The translations under genes were made by a program, and so were the position numbers. DNA of 5,226 nt. Source: an uncultured Akkermansia sp. Lineage in GTDB: Bacteria > Verrucomicrobiota > Verrucomicrobiia > Verrucomicrobiales > Akkermansiaceae. The stretch covers positions 1 through 5,226 of the forward strand of contig CAAFXA010000416.1 in assembly GCA_900766865.1 (NCBI GenBank), written 5' to 3'. Positions 1 through 4,274 of the stretch are shown in pieces (position 1 is the stretch's first letter; the number at the start of each line of letters is the position of its first letter). The notes beneath the pieces are model-generated. The model did not search any database, was not told the origin of the DNA, and worked only from the letters and a program-made list of their open reading frames with translations.

Positions 1-45
1 CTCGCCATGCGGCGAGGCTCACAAATTCCGCTCGCTTCGCTCGCC
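1..45. repeat. GC-rich inverted/direct repeat at the left edge
   Basis: Bases 1-6 (CTCGCC) and 11-16 (GGCGAG) form a perfect 6-bp stem around the loop ATGC. A second CTCGCC at 40-45 could pair with 11-16 instead, giving two mutually exclusive hairpins. Bases 30-45 are built from repeated CGCT/CGCC units. No T-run follows on the plus strand, so it is not a textbook terminator. It may be the edge of an intergenic repeat family or the 3' structure of a gene outside the window. The window edge truncates the context. Bases 46-131 hold no gene I can support. Confidence 0.4.
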
Positions 46-131
46 CGCCAACTTTCAATTTACAGAGCTAATGATGCCAATGCATATTTTGATGGCAAAT
101 CAGAAACAGCCCCTCGTTCTCCATCCTCGAT

Positions 132-335
132 GTGAATCGACTTGTATTCTGCCATGTACAATGGTATATTGAGGTTGTGGTAACGTGTATACTCGTTGTG
201 CTGTATGTGGGCATCATGCTGTTTCTGGGCATTCATGAGGAATGGCTGGAGCGTGGTAATCCGTATTTCTGGCTGGGCTGGGGCTTGGCTGCGACCGGCG
301 TGTTAAGCGCGCTGGCTCTGATGGTGTTGCTATAG
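132..335 (+). CDS. small two-helix membrane protein, unknown function
   Basis: I do not recognise this 67-residue protein. Two hydrophobic stretches at about residues 12-34 and 46-66 are separated by a polar loop (HEEWLERGN), which predicts a helical hairpin in the inner membrane with a short charged turn. The reading frame is closed upstream by a TGA at 90-92 and has no ATG before the first helix. The start given here is the GTG at 132. A GTG at 177 would cut into helix 1. No Shine-Dalgarno site precedes either. A strong terminator lies 47 bases past the stop, as expected for a real gene. The weak start, and the chance that the true N-terminus has been lost, keep confidence low. Confidence 0.4.
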   Translation: MNRLVFCHVQWYIEVVVTCILVVLYVGIMLFLGIHEEWLERGNPYFWLGWGLAATGVLSALALMVLL

Positions 336-381
336 AGCCTGTGCGATTTTTTGTTTGACGGCGCAATGCCGGGGAAAGCAG

Positions 382-412
382 AAAGCTCAGTCCCCGGGGG
401 AACTGAGCTTTT
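382..412. terminator. bidirectional-looking intrinsic terminator
   Basis: AAAGCTCAGT (382-391) pairs perfectly with ACTGAGCTTT (402-411). The C/G-rich interior (392-401) can extend the stem by about three CG pairs with one bulged base. The plus strand ends the stem in TTTT and the minus strand in TTTCTGCTTT. It lies between the stop of the small membrane protein (+) and the stop of rplS (-), so it probably ends transcription from both converging genes. Confidence 0.8.
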
Positions 413-453
413 GCCTATGAAAAATAACCTGTAGAAGGAAGATATTACCGGGA

Positions 454-798
454 TTAGCGGATGGTCTTCACAGTCACAGCCTCCTTACCAACGCGCTCGC
501 GCAGGTAGTTAAGCTTGGCGCGGCGAACTTTACCGCGGGTTACCACCTCAATCTTGGCAATCTTGGGGGTGTGTACGGGGAAGGAGCGCTCCACGCCCTC
601 GCCGTAGGAAATCTTACGAACGGTGAAGGCCTCGTTCACGCCGGCGCCACGCTTGCCGATCACAATGCCCTGGAAAATCTGCACGCGTTCCTTACCGCCT
701 TCAATCACGCGGCAGTGAACCTTTACAGTATCACCTACGTTGAAGGGAGTTACGTCGTCCTTCAGCTGCTCTTTTTCGATGGTATCGAGAATGTTCAT
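454..798 (-). CDS. rplS: 50S ribosomal protein L19
   Basis: L19 is a structural protein of the large ribosomal subunit, located at the interface with the 30S subunit. The product is 114 residues, the usual length for the family. It carries the family's hallmark stretches: [20 protein letters not shown] (about 19-38), the [12 protein letters not shown] segment, [23 protein letters not shown], and the basic tail [17 protein letters not shown]. The ATG at 796-798 is preceded by AAGGAG seven bases upstream, which fixes the start. In many bacteria rplS ends an rpsP-rimM-trmD-rplS operon. Here the gene upstream is a thioesterase and rplS has its own promoter and leader. A terminator follows 42 bases after the stop. 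Confidence 0.97.
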   Translation of the reverse strand: MNILDTIEKEQLKDDVTPFNVGDTVKVHCRVIEGGKERVQIFQGIVIGKRGAGVNEAFTVRKISYGEGVERSFPVHTPKIAKIEVVTRGKVRRAKLNYLRERVGKEAVTVKTIR

Positions 799-805
799 CC
801 TTGTT

Positions 806-811
806 CTCCTT
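806..811 (-). promoter_or_regulatory. Shine-Dalgarno site of rplS
   Basis: AAGGAG on the minus strand, separated by seven bases from the rplS ATG. It is the only strong Shine-Dalgarno site seen in front of any gene in this window. Confidence 0.85.
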
Positions 812-829
812 GTGTGCTAATAAATGTTT

Positions 830-848
830 CAGGAGCCTCTCGGCTCTG
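830..848 (-). promoter_or_regulatory. rplS 5'-leader hairpin with GNRA-type loop
   Basis: On the minus strand GAGCC-GAGA-GGCTC forms a perfect 5-bp stem closed by a GAGA (GNRA-type) tetraloop. A single bulged C then allows two further pairs (CA with TG). It sits near the 5' end of the predicted 55-base rplS leader, about 20 bases before the Shine-Dalgarno site. Ribosomal protein genes are often controlled by their own product binding a leader structure, so an autoregulatory or mRNA-stabilising role is possible. That role is inference; only the hairpin is seen. Confidence 0.45.
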
Positions 849-859
849 GCGGTTGCGCA

Positions 860-888
860 AGTCTACACTATTTTTGCCTTCTTGGCAA
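860..888 (-). promoter_or_regulatory. rplS promoter (sigma-70-like)
   Basis: On the minus strand TTGCCA (883-888) and TAGACT (860-865) are separated by exactly 17 bases. This gives -35 and -10 boxes close to the housekeeping consensus, with a predicted transcript start near 853 and a leader of about 55 bases. A perfect 15-bp inverted repeat (TTGCC-N5-GGCAA, 874-888) overlaps the -35 box and could be an operator. No terminator is visible between the thioesterase stop (919) and this promoter, so some readthrough from the upstream operon into rplS is possible. Confidence 0.65.
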
Positions 889-918
889 TCCAAATTTGTG
901 CAGATGGCGCATTTTTTT

Positions 919-1341
919 TCATTTTTCTTGATTATTGGGCTTTTTTGGGGGTGCAATGAGGAGGTCTGAGAGCCTTTTTCGCTCATCCTCGGTGTAAGGT
1001 ACGGGGCTGGTGAGGTCTGCGGAGCGTCGGGCGCTGATGCTGCGGAGCACGGCGCAGGTGCCATGAGGGGCACTGATGGTGAATTGCCAGTGGAGGGTGC
1101 TGTTGCCGATGCGCAGGAGCTCTGCGGCCACGGTGTATTCGTCCCAGAAACGCAGGGGGGCCTGATAGTCTGCCTCGACATGGACGCGGGGGTAGGCGTA
1201 GTTATCCGGGCGGAAGCCCCGGGCATTGAGCGCGTACAGCTCTGCTTCTTCCATGTAGCGGAAGTAGTTGGCGAAGTGGACGATGCCGGCGGCATCCGTT
1301 GCATGCATAGGCACGCGGCCTTTGTGGATGAAGGGGGGCAT
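919..1341 (-). CDS. YbgC/4HBT-type acyl-CoA thioesterase (hotdog fold)
   Basis: Predicted cytoplasmic thioesterase that hydrolyses acyl-CoA to free acid and CoA. The 140-residue product matches the 4-hydroxybenzoyl-CoA thioesterase/YbgC family in length and layout. The N-terminal strand is followed by the signature TDAAGIVHFANYFRYMEEAE (15-34), where D16 is the family's catalytic aspartate and HFANYF leads into the long central helix. The later strands (VHVEADYQAPLRFWDEY and TLHWQFTI) follow the hotdog pattern. The ATG at 1339-1341 is chosen because it lies just before the first strand; the next ATG (codon 12) would remove it. No Shine-Dalgarno site precedes it. It begins 12 bases after the stop of the membrane protein gene, in the same frame, so translation probably depends on coupling. 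In Proteobacteria ybgC belongs to the tol-pal cluster, which is not seen here. The substrate is unknown. Confidence 0.88.
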   Translation of the reverse strand: MPPFIHKGRVPMHATDAAGIVHFANYFRYMEEAELYALNARGFRPDNYAYPRVHVEADYQAPLRFWDEYTVAAELLRIGNSTLHWQFTISAPHGTCAVLRSISARRSADLTSPVPYTEDERKRLSDLLIAPPKKPNNQEK

Positions 1342-1353
1342 GGTGAGGGAGGA

Positions 1354-2475
1354 TTAATAGTAATAGCTGCGGGAGGAGGCTGTGCCGAAGCGACGGCGGA
1401 TGTCATCTGCCTTGGAATTCCAGCCGGCATCCTGTACTTCGGCGATGTTGATGGTATCTCCGGCTTCGTTGGTGCGGATGTAGAGCACAGCCATGCGGCG
1501 ACCATCCGTAACGGTAAGGAAGCGGGTGCGGCTGTCGAAGATGTCATCCACCGACGCGACGGAGATATCGCTCTCGTCCCTGAGTTGTTCGCGGTAGGCA
1601 GCGGGAACAGTTGTCAGCCCCAGCTTCTTTTCAGCGGCAGGCTTGCTCATGCCGGCCAGGGCTTCGGTGTCCGAGATATGCTTCATGACGCGGTAGGCCG
1701 CATGCACGGCCGGGAAAGTGGCCAGGCGAGTGCCGTCTGCTGTTTTGCGGTATTGGTACATGGTGCGCAAGTCGCGCTGCAGGGATTCCTGCTCAGAGGG
1801 TTGGGGATAGCACCAGAACCAGAGGGTAATCAGGATGATGAGGGTGGCCCAGCCGGCGTTTTTCCAGTTGCTGAGGTGCTGCAGGCGGCGCAGGATGGCC
1901 CGGAAGGTGCTGAGGCGCTCGTGGTCAGCATCTCCGAAGAGGAAGTTTGGTTTGGCCTTTTGCGGGTTAGCCAGGATTTGCTGTACCGTGAGAGCCTTCG
2001 ATGGGTCGAGCACGGAGGCCTCTACGTTGTTGATGTCGCTCTCATCTACCGGCTCCGGCGGGTAGAGAAAGCGCAGGACGACCAGTCGGGAGAACATGGT
2101 GAGGCCCAGTACGCAGACCATGTAGAGCATTCCCTGTGCGAGTTTGCCATCCTCGTATTCAAAAGTGGGGTACACCAGCTCGGGGCAGGTGGCTGTGAGT
2201 ACGGGCCAGGCAATGATGGCCGCCCCCATCACCAGCAGAAGTGAGGCGAACCACACCAGGTTGCGCCGGGGGCCGGCTACGCTCACAATTTCCATGAAGA
2301 GAAAAGGTGCCAGCCACATCCACGGCTTAAAGTCGTAGTAAGTGAGGCCCTGCACATAATCCAGTGCGGGGTTGGCGGGCATAATGCTGTCCGGGTACGA
2401 GAAGACGTAGAGCAGAGCCGCAGCGCCTGCTGTGCACAGTATGATACGCAGCGCTATGGAGATGAACCTGAGCAT
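1354..2475 (-). CDS. multi-pass membrane protein of unknown function
   Basis: I do not recognise this 373-residue protein. Hydrophobic segments at about residues 5-25, 52-67, 73-93, 112-134 and 208-224 suggest five transmembrane helices. A roughly 70-residue polar region (138-205) lies between helices four and five. A polar domain follows from about 227 to the end, including a stretch (272-287, GMSKPAAEKKLGL) that loosely resembles the helix motif of SmpA/BamE-like proteins; this is a weak resemblance only. The C-terminus ends in YYY. The ATG at 2473-2475 is chosen because a consensus-like promoter ends six bases before it, so the mRNA should start at or next to this codon, and the next Met (32) is beyond helix 1. 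The thioesterase gene follows 12 bases after the stop and probably shares the transcript. Confidence 0.85.
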   Translation of the reverse strand: MLRFISIALRIILCTAGAAALLYVFSYPDSIMPANPALDYVQGLTYYDFKPWMWLAPFLFMEIVSVAGPRRNLVWFASLLLVMGAAIIAWPVLTATCPELVYPTFEYEDGKLAQGMLYMVCVLGLTMFSRLVVLRFLYPPEPVDESDINNVEASVLDPSKALTVQQILANPQKAKPNFLFGDADHERLSTFRAILRRLQHLSNWKNAGWATLIILITLWFWCYPQPSEQESLQRDLRTMYQYRKTADGTRLATFPAVHAAYRVMKHISDTEALAGMSKPAAEKKLGLTTVPAAYREQLRDESDISVASVDDIFDSRTRFLTVTDGRRMAVLYIRTNEAGDTINIAEVQDAGWNSKADDIRRRFGTASSRSYYY

Positions 2476-2481
2476 GCTGCT

Positions 2482-2511
2482 ATTCTACGTTATTCGCCCC
2501 TGCGCTGTCAA
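2482..2511 (-). promoter_or_regulatory. strong promoter predicting a leaderless mRNA
   Basis: On the minus strand a perfect TTGACA (-35, 2506-2511) is followed after 18 bases by TAGAAT (-10, 2482-2487; five of six consensus bases). Only six bases (AGCAGC) lie between the -10 box and the ATG of the membrane protein gene. With usual spacing the first transcribed base is the A of the ATG or very near it, leaving no room for a ribosome binding site. Confidence 0.7.
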
Positions 2512-2571
2512 GGGTGTGTTCCGTCACAAATGAGTTACAACACAGCAGTTGGTGTTTGACTTGTGGCGGGA

Positions 2572-2639
2572 TATCTGATGCCCTTTCTGATACCTTGCGG
2601 GTAAGCAAACCGGGGGATGCCGGGGGACGCTATCTGATG
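2572..2639. repeat. short direct repeats in the 175-base intergenic gap
   Basis: TATCTGATG occurs at 2572-2580 and again at 2631-2639. Between them is a tandem pair of a 10-base unit, CCGGGGGAYG (2610-2629). The gap runs from the stop of the SAHH-like gene to the promoter of the membrane protein gene, both on the minus strand. No good hairpin plus T-run was found, so where the SAHH-like transcript ends is unclear. The repeats could be operator-like sites or chance. Confidence 0.3.
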
Positions 2640-2650
2640 AGAGCGCTTTT

Positions 2651-3727
2651 TTATTCTTTCTCCTGTCCATTCCCCAGCAACAGGTGCAGGTGGCGCAGCT
2701 CGCCCGTGCCATGGGTGGTGGCAATGTTCAGCAGGCGTTCTTCCACATCCGGCGGAGGGGGCATGCAGGCGGACGGCAGGTCTGCGGTGAGCAGCTCCAG
2801 CGCGCAGGCGTTATGCAGCGCCATGGTGGTCTCGATAAAGCACATGCGGGTGGGTTCATCCAGAATGAAATTGAGCGGTTTCTTGTTGTTGAGCACGCGG
2901 TGCGGCGGAATTTTGGTGCCGAACTCATCATCAATGCCCATGTTGGCCAGCAGAACGGGGGAGGCAATGAGGGCCGGTGCATCCAGCTTGTTGTGCAGAG
3001 CATTGATGCGCCCCGTGGCTGTGACAACACACCAGGCATGCAATACGGTGTCGTTGAGATCCTCGCGGTCATTGACGTTGACGAAGCCTACGTCTCCCGG
3101 CAGTTCTCCTGCCTTATCCTCTACGTCTGCCACCATAACGTTCATACCGTGCTTGCGGGCATAGTGAACAATACCACGGCCTACCTTGCCATAACCCACC
3201 ACCAGCAGGCGCCGCCCTTCCAGCTCGTTGTATTCCAGCTGCTCCAGTGCCCGGAAGAAGCTTTCTCCCGTGCCGAGCGTGGTTTCCACTCGTTTGATGC
3301 GCCCGGCATCTGCCACGATAACGGGGCGGCGGGCACGTTCATACACAGGAACACCGGAGCGTGTGAGCTCGGCATAGCCCAATGTAGGGGTATAGCGCGC
3401 ACACTGGGCCGCGCAATCCAGCACAATGTCAAAGTCATCCTGCCCGGGGGTGGCGGTTTGTATGCCGAATTCCGGCAGAAGTGCTACGATGGCCGGGTCG
3501 CAGGGCATATTGGTTTTGCGGGGCACGCAGACGGTGGCTCCGGCTGCCAGCAGGGCCATGAACTTGCCCAGTGTATTACGAAAGACCGGGCTTGCATCCA
3601 GCACGCGCAGACCACTGAGCGGGGTGGTGGCCGCCCACTCTTCCGCCTGGTGCAGTAGGGTTGGCCATTCTTCGGGTGGGTAGAATCCCAGCAGATACTC
3701 TTTGATGCGTTGTGCGTTTGCGTTCAT
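2651..3727 (-). CDS. S-adenosylhomocysteine hydrolase-like NAD-binding protein, divergent
   Basis: This 358-residue protein resembles S-adenosylhomocysteine hydrolase over most of its length but is shorter (AhcY is usually 430-490). Residues 1-40 are helical. VFRNTLGKFMALLAAGATV (48-66) matches the substrate-domain helix of the family, and ETTLGTGESF (148-157) aligns with its ETTTG motif. VVGYGKVGRG (176-185) is the Rossmann glycine motif, with D201 ending the second strand, which suggests NAD. LLANMGIDDEFG (259-270) and the 286-313 segment match the later family blocks. The stretch carrying the catalytic Lys/Asp between ETTTG and GYG is missing, the GHFD histidine is Ile265, and the GHP histidine and C-terminal Lys/Tyr motif are absent. 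Hydrolase activity is therefore doubtful. The ATG at 3725-3727 is preferred over a TTG at 3760, because the promoter's -10 box lies between them. Confidence 0.75.
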   Translation of the reverse strand: MNANAQRIKEYLLGFYPPEEWPTLLHQAEEWAATTPLSGLRVLDASPVFRNTLGKFMALLAAGATVCVPRKTNMPCDPAIVALLPEFGIQTATPGQDDFDIVLDCAAQCARYTPTLGYAELTRSGVPVYERARRPVIVADAGRIKRVETTLGTGESFFRALEQLEYNELEGRRLLVVGYGKVGRGIVHYARKHGMNVMVADVEDKAGELPGDVGFVNVNDREDLNDTVLHAWCVVTATGRINALHNKLDAPALIASPVLLANMGIDDEFGTKIPPHRVLNNKKPLNFILDEPTRMCFIETTMALHNACALELLTADLPSACMPPPPDVEERLLNIATTHGTGELRHLHLLLGNGQEKE

Positions 3728-3738
3728 TCCTGCGCCCG

Positions 3739-3767
3739 ATTCTAAGTCCGCCTTCTGCAAAATGCAA
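3739..3767 (-). promoter_or_regulatory. promoter of the SAHH-like gene, very short leader
   Basis: On the minus strand TTGCAT (-35, 3762-3767) and TAGAAT (-10, 3739-3744) are 17 bases apart. Eleven bases separate the -10 box from the ATG at 3727, so the predicted leader is only about five bases (CAGGA). The transcript would start after the alternative TTG codon at 3760, which argues against that start. Confidence 0.6.
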
Positions 3768-3770
3768 GCA

Positions 3771-3776
3771 TATAAT
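3771..3776 (+). promoter_or_regulatory. candidate -10 box toward the HIT gene
   Basis: A perfect TATAAT on the plus strand, six bases (GAGGAA) before an ATG at 3783. No good -35 box lies 16-18 bases upstream (that stretch reads CCGCCT or similar). It stands only three bases from the -35 box of the divergent SAHH-like promoter, so the two would compete for polymerase. The HIT gene needs a plus-strand promoter in this gap, and this is the best -10 match. Confidence 0.35.
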
Positions 3777-3782
3777 GAGGAA

Positions 3783-3854
3783 ATGCCTGCCGAACAGCTA
3801 AAAAGAGAGGCGCTGAGACAGATTCTTGTTGCATGCCGGCTCCTGTTATGTTAA
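3783..3854 (+). CDS. possible 23-codon leader peptide before the HIT gene
   Basis: This short frame begins ATG CCT GCC and ends with TAA. It encodes 23 residues: a charged first half (EQLKREALRQ) followed by a hydrophobic, Leu/Cys-rich second half (ILVACRLLLC), which could form one amphipathic helix. It begins six bases after a perfect TATAAT, the same spacing as at the leaderless membrane-protein start. GAGGA lies only just upstream, too close for a standard Shine-Dalgarno site. The HIT gene starts 13 bases after its stop. It could be a regulatory leader peptide or a chance frame; such short frames are common by chance. Confidence 0.22.
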   Translation: MPAEQLKREALRQILVACRLLLC

Positions 3855-3867
3855 ATATGGTGGTGCA

Positions 3868-4212
3868 ATGGAAAAAACACTCTTCCAGAAAATAGCTGAT
3901 AAAGAGATACCCTCCGCCATGGTGTATGAGGATGAGCTCTGTGTGGCTTTCCGGGATATCACACCTGTGGCTCCGGTGCATGTGTTGCTGGTGCCGCGAA
4001 AGCCCATTCCCAGCGTAGAAGCTGCCACGGCAGAGGATGCCGCCCTGCTGGGGCACCTGATGCTGAAGGTGGGTGAGATTGCCCGCTCTGAGGGGCTGGC
4101 AGAAGGCGGGTTCCGCACTGTCCTCAACACCGGGGCTGATGCCGGGCAGACTGTGCCGCACCTGCATATTCACATTATTGGTGGCCGTTCCCTGCAGTGG
4201 CCTCCCGGCTAG
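3868..4212 (+). CDS. HIT family protein, HinT-like nucleoside phosphoramidase
   Basis: Predicted cytoplasmic hydrolase of purine nucleoside phosphoramidates (AMP-lysine type substrates are known for HinT). The 114-residue product has the full family pattern. FQKIADKEIPSAMVYEDELC (6-25) and AFRDITPVAPVHVLLVPRK (27-45) form the nucleotide-binding sheet. The histidine triad is H98-L-H100-I-H102, where the middle histidine is the expected nucleophile, and the tail GGRSLQWPPG is typical of HinT. The ATG at 3868 is chosen because it gives the standard N-terminus; a TTG at 3826 in the same frame would add 14 residues with no family match. No strong Shine-Dalgarno site is seen (TGGTGG only). The gene diverges from the SAHH-like gene across 140 bases. 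No terminator separates it from the glycoside hydrolase gene 62 bases downstream. Confidence 0.92.
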   Translation: MEKTLFQKIADKEIPSAMVYEDELCVAFRDITPVAPVHVLLVPRKPIPSVEAATAEDAALLGHLMLKVGEIARSEGLAEGGFRTVLNTGADAGQTVPHLHIHIIGGRSLQWPPG

Positions 4213-4274
4213 GATTACCCGCGCTCTCTTTACGGATTACCAATTGAACGGGCTGTTGGTTGCATGGTTTTTGC

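Noticed and set aside
71..172. 33-codon frame starting with ATG ATG near the left edge
   Set aside because: It has no ribosome binding site or promoter, an unremarkable composition, and overlaps the better-supported small membrane protein frame.
795..1547. Open frame of 250 codons on the minus strand overlapping the thioesterase
   Set aside because: It is a shadow frame rich in Ser, Pro and Thr, crossing both the thioesterase and the end of the membrane protein gene in the wrong frame.
1063..2244. Long open frame (393 codons) on the plus strand
   Set aside because: It is antisense to the thioesterase and membrane protein genes, both of which show better protein-like features. Its translation has no recognisable domain. 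Long antisense frames are common in GC-rich coding DNA.
2684..3658. Open frame of 324 codons on the plus strand
   Set aside because: It lies antisense inside the SAHH-like gene, which has clear family motifs. The frame has no recognisable motif or ribosome binding site.
3728..3760. TTG start extending the SAHH-like protein by 11 residues
   Set aside because: The -10 box of the best promoter lies downstream of this TTG, and the extra residues match nothing in the family.
3826..3858. Second possible plus-strand promoter (TTGTTG with TATGTT, or TTGCAT with TAAATA) before the HIT gene
   Set aside because: Each pair has either poor spacing (15 bases) or a poor -10 match, so neither is better than chance in this AT-richer stretch.
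4212..4241. Direct repeat GGATTACC (4212-4219 and 4234-4241) after the HIT stop
   Set aside because: An 8-base match at a spacing of about two helical turns is suggestive, but there is no symmetry or nearby promoter to support an operator.
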